Shown: positions 39,061 through 48,153, counted from the stretch's first letter. The stretch: DNA of 64,000 bases from Novosphingobium sp. IK01 (GCF_033242265.1 NZ_BTFW01000001.1:3059001-3123000); one strand, 5' to 3'. The notes: generated by a model from the letters alone, not told the origin. A program made the numbers and translations.

Positions 39061-42000
39061 TGGCGCACGACGAACCCGACATGCCCGATATGGAGCAGAC
39101 GCCAGAGACGCTGTTGGAGGCTGCTTCGGAGCAGCCCGAACGCGGTTTCCTCAACCGCTGGGCCCGCCGTCTGGCGACCGGGCTGATGGTGGTTCTGGCC
39201 GGGCTGGCCGCGCTTTTCGTCATCCTCGATTCGGCCATCGGCCACCGCTTCGTGATCGACCGTATCGCGCAAGTGACGCCCGGCTCGGGCCTGCGGGTGC
39301 GGATCGGGCGGATCGACGGCTCGCTGTTCGGCGCCTCGACCCTGCGCGACGTTGTACTGTCCGATCCGCAGGGGCGGTTCATGACCGTGCCCGAGGTGGA
39401 GCTGGACTGGCGCCCGCTCTCGTGGCTGCATCATGGGCTCGACATTCGCACGCTGGTCTTTCGGCGCGGCACGCTCTGGCGCACGCCGAAGATGAATCCG
39501 GGCGATCCGAACGCCCCGATCCTCCCCGATTTCGACATCCGCATCGACCGTTTCGCGCTCGAAAACCTGACCGTGGCCAAGGGCGTGATCGGCCAGCGCC
39601 GCCACATCGACGTGAGCGCGCGGGCCGATATTCGCGCGGGCCGGGCCATCGTCGATGTCCGGGGCCGTCTGGGCGGGCACGACCGCCTGCTGGTTCACCT
39701 CGACAGCCAGCCCGACCGTGACCGTTTCGAGCTGGGCGGCGTCTATGACGCCCCGCGCGACGGGTTGCTGGCCAGCCTGAGCGGGATCCGGCGCGACATT
39801 CATGTGCGGGTGGCCGGGCGCGGCCACTTTGCCGACTGGCATGGGTTTGGCTGGGCGCAGCAGGATGGCCGGACGCTGGCCGGGTTCCTGCTCGACAACC
39901 GCAGCGGGGCCTATCGCCTTGCCGGGCGGGTCTATCCGGGCGATCTGGTCAAGGGCATGGCCGCGCAGGCGCTGGGGGCCGGTACTGGGGCGGGCGAGCG
40001 CCACGATCCGCATGTTTCCCTCGTCTATCAGGGCACGTTCCTGGCCAACCGCGCGCAAGGGACGGCCTTTGCGGTCAGCCCGGTGTTCCGCGCGATGGCG
40101 CAAGGGGGGCTCGATCTGGCCGCCAACCGCGCGCAAAAGGTGAAGATCAGGGCGCAAGTCGCCCGGCCTGACGCCTTGCTCGGAAGTCAGGCGAAAGACA
40201 TCGCGCTGGGCGCGGTGCGCCTCGATGGCACGCTCGACGGGGCCTTTACCGATCTTTCGTTCGCCCATGTGCTGACCATGGAAAGCCTCAGGGCGGGGAC
40301 GTATGCCGCGCAAGGGCTGCGCACCGAGGGCACCATGCGCTGGAACGGCCACCGCCTCGTCGTGCCGCTGGCGCTGACGGCGCGGCAGTTGCGCAGCGGG
40401 CAGGCGACGATCGACCCCTATCTGCCCGGCGCGCGGCTGGCGGGCGACATCGTGGTGGACGGCAAGACGATTTCGTCCGACCCGCTCACGCTCCATCTCA
40501 AGGGGCTGGACGCGCGGATGACCTTGCGCGGCGACCTTGCGCGCGGCGGCTATGCGCTGGCCGGGCCGATCACCGCGCGGGGTTTGCGGGTGCCCAATGT
40601 CGGCACGCTCGACGGTACGGCCAAGATTCTCTTCAAGATCGGCGACGCGCTGCCCTGGTCGGTTCAGGCCAATCTGGCCGGGCGGCTCCATCCGTCTGAC
40701 AATGCCACGCTGGCCGATCTGGCCGGGGGCGACATGCATTTTGCGGGCAGCGCGCGCATGGGCGGGGCGTTGCCGGCCTCGGTGCGCAAGTTCACGCTCA
40801 CCGCGCCCAAGCTTTCGCTCACGATGGATGGCACTTTGGGCCGCGATGGCACCGGCAGCGTGATCGGGGCGGGGCGCTCTGCCGATTATGGCGCGTTCAG
40901 CGTCGATGCGCGGATGGCGCACGATGGGCCCCACGCCCAGATCGTGCTCGACAGTCCGTTGCCCGCCGCCGGAATCAGGGATGTGCGGCTGGGGATCACC
41001 CCGATTCCGCAGGGGATCGGGATTACGGTCGAAGGCCTGTCGCGGCTGGGGACGTTCAACGGCTCGATGGGGCTGTTTTCCGGCCATGGCCAGCCCACCC
41101 GGCTCCAGATCCAGTTCCTGCGCGTGTGGCAGACCGACGTGACCGGCGGGCTCGAACTGGGGGCGCAAGGGATCAGTGGCGATCTCGGCCTGCATGGCGG
41201 AGGCATCGACGGAACGGTCCATCTAGCCCCGCAGGACGGCGCACAGGCCGTCAAGGCCCTGCTGCTGGCGCGCAATGCGAAATTTGGCGGCGACAAGCCG
41301 ATTGCCATCGGCAATGCCAAGCTCGATGTCGACGGGCTGTTCGGGCAGGGCAACAGCACGCTCAACGCCAATCTGGCCGCGCAGGGGATCGCCGTGGGCA
41401 AGATCTTCGTGGGCCGCATGGCGGCCAGCGCCACGCTGGTCAACGGATCGGGCAGCGTCACGGCCTCGGTCGCCGGGCGGCGTGGCACGCAGTTCGCGCT
41501 TCAGGGCACCGCCGCCTATCAGGACGACCGGATCATCGCCTATGTCGCGGGCAACTATGCCGGGCGCACGGTCGACATGCCGCGCCGTCTGGTGCTGGTC
41601 CGCGATTCTGCCAGCGTGGGCAAGCTGGCGCGCGGCTGGAACCTCGAACCCACGCAAGTCACCTTCGGGCGCGGCATCCTGATCGCGCAAGGGCATCTGG
41701 GCGGCGGGCACACGAAGCTGGGCCTCAAGGTCTCGCGTATGCCGCTTTCGGTGCTCGATATCGTGTTCGCCGATCTGGGGCTGGGGGGTGTCGGCTCGGG
41801 CCTGATCGATTTTGAAGACGATGGCACCGGGGCGCCGCAAGGGCAGATGGCGATCAAGGTGCGCAATTTCTCGCGCTCGGGCCTCGTGCTCACCTCGCAT
41901 CCGGTCGATCTCTATCTCGTGGGCAAGCTCGATGCCGCCACGCTCCAGACGCGCGCGGTGGTCAAGGACCAGGATGCCGTGCGCGGGCGTATTCAGGCCG

Positions 42001-43340
42001 CGATTGCCGACCTGCCGCGCGGGGGCACCCTGTCCGAGCGCCTGCGCGGCGGACGGCTTGAGGCGCAAGTGCGCTACAGCGGCCCGGCCGAATCGCTCTG
42101 GCGCCTCTCGGGAATCGAGGCCTTCGATTTCACCGGCCCGCTCGGCGCGGTCGCCCATGTGTCGGGTACGCTCGATGCGCCGGTGCTGACCGGGGCCATG
42201 GCCGCCAAGGGCCTGCGCCTGCGGTCCTCGCTGATCGGCACCGATGTCCAGAATGTCGAGGCGACGGGCAGTTTCGATGCCTCGCACCTCGCGCTCCAGC
42301 GGTTTTCGGGCACCACCGCCAATGGCGGCAAAGTGGTCGGCAGCGGGATGATCGACCTGTCGGACATCGCGACCAGGGGCGTGGGGATCGACTTGCGGCT
42401 GGCCGCCAGCAATGCCCAGTTGATCCGCCGCGACGACATGACCGCGACTGTCACCGGCCCCTTGCGGGTGATCAAGAACGAGACCGGCGGGGTGATCGCC
42501 GGGCGCGTGCGGATCGATCAGGCCAGCTGGGCGCTGGGCAAGGCCAGCGCCGCGGCTGACCTGCCCACGATTCCCACGCGCGAGATCAACGCGCCTGCCG
42601 ATGCCGCGCCGCCCAAGGCAGCCAGCGCGCCCTGGTCGTTCATGATCGATGCCTATGCCGAAAACCGCGTCGCCGTGCGCGGCATGGGCCTCGACAGCGA
42701 ATGGGGGGCCGACATCCAGCTGCGCGGCACGACGGCCGCCCCGCAGATCACCGGCACCGCCGAAGTGGTGCGCGGGGCCTATGAATTTGCGGGCAAGCGC
42801 TTCGACCTGTCGCGCGGGCGCATCCGCTTTACCGGCACGGTGCCGATCGACCCGCAGCTCGACATCGTGGCGACGGGGGATGCCAACGGGGTCAATGCCT
42901 CGATCACCATCACCGGGACGGCGGCGCACACCTCCATCGCGTTCAGTTCGACGCCGAGCCTGCCCGAGGAAGAACTGCTCAGCCGCCTGCTGTTCGGCAC
43001 CTCGATCACCCAGATTTCCGCGCCCGAGGCGGTGCAGCTGGCCGCCGCGCTGGCCTCGCTGCGCGGCGGGGGAGGGATGGACCCGATCAACAAGGTGCGC
43101 AGCGCCATCGGGCTCGACCGCCTGCGCATCGTGGGCGCCGATGCCACGACCGGGCGCGGCACCTCGATCGCGGTGGGCAAGTATCTGGGGCGGCGCTTCT
43201 ACATGGAGCTGGTGACCGACGGGCGCGGCTATAACGCGACCTCGATCGAGTTCCGCATGACCCGCTTCCTCGCCCTGCTCGGCACGCTTTCGACGATGGG
43301 CAACGAGCAGATAAGCGTGCGCGCCAGCAAGGACTATTGA
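39060..43340 (+). CDS. tamB: TamB translocation/assembly module protein
   Basis: AsmA-like inner-membrane-anchored protein spanning the periplasm, partner of TamA; implicated in outer-membrane protein assembly and phospholipid transport. At 1426 residues, there is one N-terminal anchor helix (about 40-60), a long repetitive beta-strand-rich groove domain, and a C-terminal TamB/DUF490 domain. The latter has GRIRFTGTVPIDPQLDIVA, then SSTPSLPEEELLSRLLFG and GRRFYMELVTDGRG. The start ATG shares its A with the tamA TGA. The 3' end overlaps the convergent kinase gene by 7 bp. Confidence 0.94.
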   Translation: MAHDEPDMPDMEQTPETLLEAASEQPERGFLNRWARRLATGLMVVLAGLAALFVILDSAIGHRFVIDRIAQVTPGSGLRVRIGRIDGSLFGASTLRDVVLSDPQGRFMTVPEVELDWRPLSWLHHGLDIRTLVFRRGTLWRTPKMNPGDPNAPILPDFDIRIDRFALENLTVAKGVIGQRRHIDVSARADIRAGRAIVDVRGRLGGHDRLLVHLDSQPDRDRFELGGVYDAPRDGLLASLSGIRRDIHVRVAGRGHFADWHGFGWAQQDGRTLAGFLLDNRSGAYRLAGRVYPGDLVKGMAAQALGAGTGAGERHDPHVSLVYQGTFLANRAQGTAFAVSPVFRAMAQGGLDLAANRAQKVKIRAQVARPDALLGSQAKDIALGAVRLDGTLDGAFTDLSFAHVLTMESLRAGTYAAQGLRTEGTMRWNGHRLVVPLALTARQLRSGQATIDPYLPGARLAGDIVVDGKTISSDPLTLHLKGLDARMTLRGDLARGGYALAGPITARGLRVPNVGTLDGTAKILFKIGDALPWSVQANLAGRLHPSDNATLADLAGGDMHFAGSARMGGALPASVRKFTLTAPKLSLTMDGTLGRDGTGSVIGAGRSADYGAFSVDARMAHDGPHAQIVLDSPLPAAGIRDVRLGITPIPQGIGITVEGLSRLGTFNGSMGLFSGHGQPTRLQIQFLRVWQTDVTGGLELGAQGISGDLGLHGGGIDGTVHLAPQDGAQAVKALLLARNAKFGGDKPIAIGNAKLDVDGLFGQGNSTLNANLAAQGIAVGKIFVGRMAASATLVNGSGSVTASVAGRRGTQFALQGTAAYQDDRIIAYVAGNYAGRTVDMPRRLVLVRDSASVGKLARGWNLEPTQVTFGRGILIAQGHLGGGHTKLGLKVSRMPLSVLDIVFADLGLGGVGSGLIDFEDDGTGAPQGQMAIKVRNFSRSGLVLTSHPVDLYLVGKLDAATLQTRAVVKDQDAVRGRIQAAIADLPRGGTLSERLRGGRLEAQVRYSGPAESLWRLSGIEAFDFTGPLGAVAHVSGTLDAPVLTGAMAAKGLRLRSSLIGTDVQNVEATGSFDASHLALQRFSGTTANGGKVVGSGMIDLSDIATRGVGIDLRLAASNAQLIRRDDMTATVTGPLRVIKNETGGVIAGRVRIDQASWALGKASAAADLPTIPTREINAPADAAPPKAASAPWSFMIDAYAENRVAVRGMGLDSEWGADIQLRGTTAAPQITGTAEVVRGAYEFAGKRFDLSRGRIRFTGTVPIDPQLDIVATGDANGVNASITITGTAAHTSIAFSSTPSLPEEELLSRLLFGTSITQISAPEAVQLAAALASLRGGGGMDPINKVRSAIGLDRLRIVGADATTGRGTSIAVGKYLGRRFYMELVTDGRGYNATSIEFRMTRFLALLGTLSTMGNEQISVRASKDY

Positions 43341-44212
43341 GGAGGAAGCCGGGCGTCGAAACGAAGGGGGCCCCCGGCCAGTGCGATGCGCACCGGGGTC
43401 TGGCCCACGATGTCGCCATCGGCCTGAACGGGAACGGGGCCCTCGTCGGCGCTGGCGATGGTCAGGCTGTGGGCCGAAAACCGGCGCCATGCCGGACTTT
43501 CCAGCGGCATCCGCTCCCTTCCTGCACCCAGCAGCGCGCCCAGCGCCAGCCGGGCGATGTCGCGGCGCCGCGCACGGGGCAGCAGGAGCACGCGCAAGTC
43601 TGCCCGGTCGAGCCGGGCCGCCGGGTCGAGCGTCCAGGGCCCGGCATAGAAGTGCCCCTTGAGCACGAAGACCGCTTCGGCCTCGTGGGGCTGGCCATCG
43701 ACCGTCACGGCCAGGCGCGGGCGCGGCCAGTGCGCGATCTGGGCCAGTGCGGCCAGCACATAGGCCGCCTTTCCCCAGCGCGCCTTGCGCTCCGGGGTGA
43801 CCCTCGCGACAATCGCGCTGTCGGGCCCGACCGAGGCGCAGCACAGGAAGGCCTGTCCGTCGATCAGCCCGTGGTAATGCGCGCGGGCCTGCCCGTCTTC
43901 CGCCCCGTCTTTCGCTTTTGTGCCGCTGGCCTCGATCTCCCGCGCGATCAGGTTGACGGTCCCGGCGGGCATGATCGCGAGGAGCGGGGAAAGGGCGGCA
44001 CGGCGCAGGGCCTCGACCACCATGCGCGCAGTGCCATCGCCGCCCACGATGCCGACCATGTCGGCCTCATGCGCACGCGGATCGCGCGCATAGACGAGGC
44101 TGTCGAGGCAGGTGACGCGATGACCTTGCGCTTCGAGCGCAGCCTGCCAGCGCGCCACGCGGTCGGCGCGAAAATGCCCGGCATGGGGATTGCAGGCCAG
44201 AACGGCGGTCAT
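43334..44212 (-). CDS. Diacylglycerol kinase-family (YegS-like) lipid kinase
   Basis: A 292-residue protein with the DAGK catalytic domain. It has CNPHAGHF near the N-terminus, GIVGGDGTARMVVEAL with the nucleotide-binding GGDGT at 57-61, and MPAGTVNLIAREI; the C-terminal beta domain has the expected PVPVQADGDIV. It phosphorylates a lipid such as diacylglycerol or a sphingoid/ceramide-type base; the latter is attractive in a sphingolipid-making genus but unproven. ATG 44212 is preferred; longer in-frame starts run into the neighbouring tRNA gene. Confidence 0.87.
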   Translation of the reverse strand: MTAVLACNPHAGHFRADRVARWQAALEAQGHRVTCLDSLVYARDPRAHEADMVGIVGGDGTARMVVEALRRAALSPLLAIMPAGTVNLIAREIEASGTKAKDGAEDGQARAHYHGLIDGQAFLCCASVGPDSAIVARVTPERKARWGKAAYVLAALAQIAHWPRPRLAVTVDGQPHEAEAVFVLKGHFYAGPWTLDPAARLDRADLRVLLLPRARRRDIARLALGALLGAGRERMPLESPAWRRFSAHSLTIASADEGPVPVQADGDIVGQTPVRIALAGGPLRFDARLPPQ

Positions 44213-44322
44213 CGAAGGACGGGCTGGCAGGGAGGGGCGGCAGGCGGAGATGTCTGGTCCCATGTCCGGGGAGGGCAAGCCGGGTTCCTCCATGCAGCGA
44301 GGAAGCGGGCTGCGGGCCTGAC

Positions 44323-44397
44323 TGGCTGGGGCGGCAGGATTCGAACCTGCGAATGCCGGTACCAAAAACCGGTGCCTTACCACTTGGCGACGCCCCA
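44323..44397 (-). tRNA. tRNA-Gln (anticodon TTG)
   Basis: On the minus strand: acceptor TGGGGCG pairs with CGCCCCA, followed by GCCA, so the 3' CCA is encoded. The D-arm contains GCCAAGTGGTAAGGC. The anticodon loop TTTTGGT has anticodon TTG between CCGG arms, and the T-arm has GCAGGTTCGAATCCTGC. 75 nt including CCA. Confidence 0.97.
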
Positions 44398-44451
44398 GCA
44401 GGAGGCGCGCTTATAGCGGGACGTCGCCGAATGGGAAGGGGTTTTATTGGG

Positions 44452-45294
44452 TTAGTCTGTGGGAACGAGCGCGTCGAAATCGCGTGCGTCGTGGCGTTCG
44501 GCCAGGCCATCGGTGCGGTTGACGAGGCGGCCGCGCCGGGCGCCCGGCCTTGCGTCGATCTCGGCCACCCAGCGGCCCACATGCTCGTATTCGTGCATCG
44601 AAAGGAACGTGGCGGCATCGCCATAGGCGTCGCCGCGATGGATCGCGCCCATCCACGGATAGGCCGCGATATCGGCGATGGTATAGTCCTCGCCCGCCAG
44701 AAAGCGGCTTTCGGCAAGGCGCCGGTTGGCCACGTCGAACAGGCGCTTGGTTTCCATCGCGTAGCGGTCGATCGCATATTCGATTTTCGTGGGGGCATAG
44801 TGGTAGAAGTGGCCAAAGCCGCCGCCCATGAACGGCGCGGAACCCACCTGCCAGAACAGCCACGACAGGCATTCGGCGCGCGCGGGGTTTTCGCGCGGCA
44901 GGAACATGTCGAACTTTTCGGCCAGATGCATCAGGATCGCGCCCGATTCGAACACGCGGACCGGTTCGGCGCCGCTGCGGTCGACCAGCGCGGGAATCTT
45001 CGAATTGGGGTTGATCGCCACGAAGCCCGACGAAAACTGGTCGCCATCCATGATGGGGATCATCCACGCGTCGTATTCGGCCCCGCTCACGCCCGCTTCG
45101 AGCAGTTCTTCGAGCATGATCGTCGCCTTCTGCCCGTTGGGCGTGCCCAGCGAGTAGAGCTGGAACGGGTGCTGGCCGACAGGCAGGTCCTTGTCGTGGG
45201 TGGCGCCCGCGACGGGGCGGTTCAGGCTGGCGAAGGCGCCGCCGCTGGGCTTGTCCCAGGTCCAGACTTTGGGGGGCACATAGTCTTGGGACAT
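44452..45294 (-). CDS. yghU: YghU-type glutathione-dependent disulfide-bond oxidoreductase
   Basis: A 280-residue GST-superfamily protein of the Nu class. The N-terminal extension PPKVWTWDKPSGGAFASLNRP is characteristic. The thioredoxin-like domain has LYSLGTPNGQKATIMLEELLE (the TPNG glutathione site) and FESGAILMHLAEKF; the C-terminal helical domain has FYHYAPTKIEYAIDRY. YghU binds two glutathiones and has reductase/peroxidase activity. It may support oxidative or aromatic-compound stress, but no link to the lig genes is visible. Confidence 0.93.
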   Translation of the reverse strand: MSQDYVPPKVWTWDKPSGGAFASLNRPVAGATHDKDLPVGQHPFQLYSLGTPNGQKATIMLEELLEAGVSGAEYDAWMIPIMDGDQFSSGFVAINPNSKIPALVDRSGAEPVRVFESGAILMHLAEKFDMFLPRENPARAECLSWLFWQVGSAPFMGGGFGHFYHYAPTKIEYAIDRYAMETKRLFDVANRRLAESRFLAGEDYTIADIAAYPWMGAIHRGDAYGDAATFLSMHEYEHVGRWVAEIDARPGARRGRLVNRTDGLAERHDARDFDALVPTD

Positions 45295-45386
45295 GATTGT
45301 TCCTCTGGCGTTAACTTGCGGGGATGAGAGCCATGGTGGGGATGCTCTCGCCCGCAGGCAAGGGGTTGCTGAGGTAAGGGGGCCGC

Positions 45387-46058
45387 TCAGGCCAGCCGCG
45401 CGAGGGCCGGGACGAGTTCGTCGAAATGGTCGATCACCGCGTCCGCGCCCAGGTCCGCCGGGGGCAGGTCGTGGAACCCGAAGCTGACCGCGACAACCGG
45501 CAGGGCGGCCGCGCGGGCAGCCCCGATGTCGAACGTGGTGTCGCCCACGAAGGCCGCGCGCCCGCCGCCGCAGCGCGCCACCATCTCGCGCAGCATGTCG
45601 GGCGCGGGCTTGGACGTGCCGGGGCCCAGCGTGTCGCCACCGATCACCGTGGCAAAGCGCCCGATCAGGCCCAGTTCTTCGAGCAACTGGCGGGCGAAGA
45701 CCTCGCGCTTGTTGGTGGCTACGGCCAGCCTCACCCCGCGCGCGGCCAGATCGTCGAGCATGGCCTCGCCGCCGGGAAACAGCCGCGAGTGGACCGCGAT
45801 CGCCTCGCTGTAATAGGCAAACAGCCGGTCTTGCAGGGCGGGGAAGGCCTCCTCGTCGCAGCCGCCCGTGGCGATCAGCGCGCTGCGCAGCATCTGGCCC
45901 GAGCCGCCGCCGATGAACCGGCGCACCTCGGGCAGGGCGAACGTGGTCCGTCCGGCAAAGGCAAGCGTGCGGTTGAGCGCGGTGCCCAGGTCATAAGCCG
46001 TGTCGCACAAGGTTCCGTCGAGGTCGAAGCCAACGATAGCATAAGGAAATTCGCTCAT
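45387..46058 (-). CDS. gph: Phosphoglycolate phosphatase-like HAD hydrolase
   Basis: A 223-residue HAD-superfamily enzyme, Gph type, with motif I FDLDGTLCDTAYD at 11-23. A helical cap (about 20-85) includes RRFIGGGSGQML. Motif II is AVATNKRE, motif III contains KPAPDML, and motif IV is FVGDTTFDIGAARAA. It probably removes 2-phosphoglycolate, though related HAD substrates are possible. ATG 46058 is chosen; upstream in-frame sequence is antisense to glmU. Divergent from glmU by 50 bp. Confidence 0.9.
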   Translation of the reverse strand: MSEFPYAIVGFDLDGTLCDTAYDLGTALNRTLAFAGRTTFALPEVRRFIGGGSGQMLRSALIATGGCDEEAFPALQDRLFAYYSEAIAVHSRLFPGGEAMLDDLAARGVRLAVATNKREVFARQLLEELGLIGRFATVIGGDTLGPGTSKPAPDMLREMVARCGGGRAAFVGDTTFDIGAARAAALPVVAVSFGFHDLPPADLGADAVIDHFDELVPALARLA

Positions 46059-46108
46059 GGCCCCATTCAGTGCCGGGCTGTTCTGGAAACTGCAAGGATA
46101 AGCTGGCA

Positions 46109-47509
46109 ATGATGCGCGCCATGACCTCGACACACGAAGCCGCCCCGTCCGCTCCCTCCGCGCCCCTCGCTCTTGTCGTTCTTGCCGCCGGCAAGGGCAC
46201 TCGCATGAAAAGCGACCTGCACAAGGTGCTTCACCCCATCGCCGGGCGACCGATGCTGGCCCACCTGATGGCCAGCGCCGCCGGTCTGGCGCCTGCGCGG
46301 CAGGTGGTGGTGGCCGGGCACGGGCGCGAGCAGCTCGAAAAGGCGCTGGGCGACAGCGCGACGATTGCCGTGCAGGAGCCGCAACTGGGCACCGGCCATG
46401 CCGTGTTGCAGGCGCGCGCGGCGCTGGCCGGTTTCGAAGGCGACGTGCTGATTCTCTATGGCGACGTGCCCTTCGTGCGCACGCAGACGATGGCCGCGAT
46501 GATCGAGCGGCTGCACGCCCCCGATGCGCCCGCTGTCGTCGTGCTGGGCTTCGCGCCCGAAGACCCACTGCAATATGGCCGGGTGATCGCGCAGGATGGC
46601 CGCGTGCTCAAGATGGTCGAGCACAAGGACGCCAGCGAGGCCGAACGCGCGTGTACGCTGTGCAATTCCGGGCTGATGGCGGTGAAGGGCGCGGACCTTT
46701 TCGCGCTGCTCGATCAGGTCGGCAATGCCAATGCCCAGGGCGAATATTACCTGACCGACATCGTGAACGTCGCCAATGCGCAGGGCAAGACCTGTGCGGT
46801 TGTCGTTACCGACGATCCCGACGAAGTGGCCGGGATCAACAGCCGCGCCGAACTTGCCGCCGCCGAAGGCCGCTGGCAGGCCCGCCGCCGTCTTCAGGCC
46901 ATGGCCGACGGGACCAGCCTCGTCGCGCCCGAGACAGTGTGGTTTGCCTATGACACGGTGCTGGGCCGCGATGTCACGGTCGAGCAGAACGTCGTCTTCG
47001 GTCCCGGCGTGACCGTGGCCGATCATGTGGTGATCCATGCATTCTGCCACCTCGAAGGGTGCCGCGTGGAGAGTGGTGTTTCGGTTGGACCCTTTGCGCG
47101 GCTGCGTCCGGGCGCGGCGCTGGAAGAAGGCAGCCGCGTGGGCAATTTCGTCGAGGTGAAGAACTCCCGGCTGGGCAAGGGCGCCAAGGCCAACCACCTG
47201 ACCTATCTGGGCGATGCCGATGTGGGCGCGGGCGCGAACATTGGCGCGGGCACGATCACCTGCAATTACGACGGCTACTTCAAGTATCGCACGGTGATCG
47301 GCGAGCGGGCCTTCATCGGCTCGAACTCGGCGCTGATTGCGCCGGTGCGGATCGGTGCGGACGCCATCGTGGCGGCGGGCAGCGCGGTTTCGCGCGATGT
47401 GTCGGACGGCGAATTGCGGCTCGTGCGCGGGGAGCAACTGGTCAAGCCGGGCTGGGCCGACCGCTTCCATGACGCGATGAAGCGCAAGAAGGCCGACAGC
47501 AAGAAATGA
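46109..47509 (+). CDS. glmU: Bifunctional UDP-GlcNAc pyrophosphorylase/GlcN-1-P acetyltransferase
   Basis: Makes UDP-GlcNAc for peptidoglycan and lipopolysaccharide. At 466 residues, the N-terminal uridyltransferase has VVLAAGKGTRMKSDLHKVLH, LGTGHAVLQAR and ILYGDVPFV. The C-terminal left-handed beta-helix has RLRPGAALEEGSRVGNFVEV, then KANHLTYLGDADVGAGANIG and NYDGYFKYRTVIG. ATG 46109 has AAGGA 10 nt upstream; ATG 46112 and 46121 are alternatives. glmS follows after an inserted toxin-antitoxin pair. Confidence 0.96.
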   Translation: MMRAMTSTHEAAPSAPSAPLALVVLAAGKGTRMKSDLHKVLHPIAGRPMLAHLMASAAGLAPARQVVVAGHGREQLEKALGDSATIAVQEPQLGTGHAVLQARAALAGFEGDVLILYGDVPFVRTQTMAAMIERLHAPDAPAVVVLGFAPEDPLQYGRVIAQDGRVLKMVEHKDASEAERACTLCNSGLMAVKGADLFALLDQVGNANAQGEYYLTDIVNVANAQGKTCAVVVTDDPDEVAGINSRAELAAAEGRWQARRRLQAMADGTSLVAPETVWFAYDTVLGRDVTVEQNVVFGPGVTVADHVVIHAFCHLEGCRVESGVSVGPFARLRPGAALEEGSRVGNFVEVKNSRLGKGAKANHLTYLGDADVGAGANIGAGTITCNYDGYFKYRTVIGERAFIGSNSALIAPVRIGADAIVAAGSAVSRDVSDGELRLVRGEQLVKPGWADRFHDAMKRKKADSKK

Positions 47510-47517
47510 GGCATCTT

Positions 47518-47558
47518 GCAAAGTGATATCGCGATATGATATCGCGATATCACTTTGC
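47518..47558. promoter_or_regulatory. Perfect 41-bp palindrome, toxin-antitoxin operator
   Basis: Two perfect 20-bp inverted arms (47518-47537 and 47539-47558) around a single G. Each half contains the self-complementary GATATCGCGATAT, so the site is two tandem palindromes. It starts 8 bp after the glmU stop and ends 14 bp before the antitoxin start. That is where an RHH antitoxin would bind cooperatively to repress its promoter. Confidence 0.85.
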
Positions 47559-47572
47559 TGAGAGGGCCGTTC

Positions 47573-47779
47573 GTGCGCACGCTGGTCGACATTCCCGATG
47601 ACGATATCGACAAGCTCGACGCGCTGGCTGCGCGGGGCGGGCGCTCGCGCGCGGCGGAAATCCGCGAGGCGGTGAAGGCGCACCTTTTGCGCAAGTCGAG
47701 CCAGGACTGGATCGCGCGCGGGGCGGGCTACTGGCAGGGGCGCGAGGCCCCGGCGGGCGACGGCGTGCCGGAGGCCTGA
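47573..47779 (+). CDS. Ribbon-helix-helix (CopG-like) antitoxin
   Basis: A 68-residue protein with an N-terminal RHH fold: RTLVDIPDDDIDKLDALAA forms the strand and first helix, SRAAEIREAVKAHL the second. The C-terminal tail (IARGAGYWQGREAPAGDG) would wrap the toxin. GTG 47573 was chosen because GAGAGGG lies 7 nt upstream; the earlier TTG at 47555 falls inside the operator palindrome. It precedes the PIN toxin by 8 bp. Confidence 0.85.
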   Translation: MRTLVDIPDDDIDKLDALAARGGRSRAAEIREAVKAHLLRKSSQDWIARGAGYWQGREAPAGDGVPEA

Positions 47780-47787
47780 GCGCGCCC

Positions 47788-48153
47788 ATGTCCGATCCCA
47801 TCTTCGATACCGGCATTCTGGTCGACTGGCTGCGCGGCAAGCCCCAGGCGCGGGCCGAACTGCTGCGCTATCCGCGCCACCGGATTTCGCGCCTGACCTG
47901 GACCGAAATCTGCGCGGCCGAGCCGATGGAAACGCGCGATCATGTCCGCGAATTAATCGCCCCGTTCGAAATCGTCGAACTCGACGGGCGTATAGCCAGC
48001 GCCGCAGCCGACCTCATGGCGCGCATGGGCCTTGGCCTTGCCGCCGCCGTGGTGCTGGCCACCGCGCAAGTCAGCGGGGCGATCCTGGTGACACGAAATA
48101 CCAAGGATTTTCCGGCCATCATGCCGGGCATCCGTATTCCCTACCAATCCTGA
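47788..48153 (+). CDS. PIN-domain toxin (VapC-like)
   Basis: A 121-residue PIN-domain protein, predicted Mg2+-dependent ribonuclease toxin. The first acidic residue is D7 (PIFDTGILVDWL), the second E40 (RLTWTEICAAE), and the last D107 (LVTRNTKDFP). The third, normally Asp directly before the AlIaATA helix, is Ala here (LAAAVVLATAQ), so activity may be reduced. It is in an operon with the RHH antitoxin, inserted between glmU and glmS. No symbol is given because many vapC copies exist per genome. Confidence 0.87.
   Translation: MSDPIFDTGILVDWLRGKPQARAELLRYPRHRISRLTWTEICAAEPMETRDHVRELIAPFEIVELDGRIASAAADLMARMGLGLAAAVVLATAQVSGAILVTRNTKDFPAIMPGIRIPYQS

Noticed and set aside
44263..44383. N-terminal extension of the lipid kinase up to 44383
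   Set aside because: The extra codons read through the tRNA-Gln gene and its flank; the conserved domain starts just after ATG 44212.
47510..47572. The AT-rich palindrome as a glmU rho-independent terminator
   Set aside because: It lacks a GC-rich stem and T-run, and its repeated GATATCGCGATAT structure next to an RHH antitoxin start fits an operator better. A minor termination effect is not excluded.
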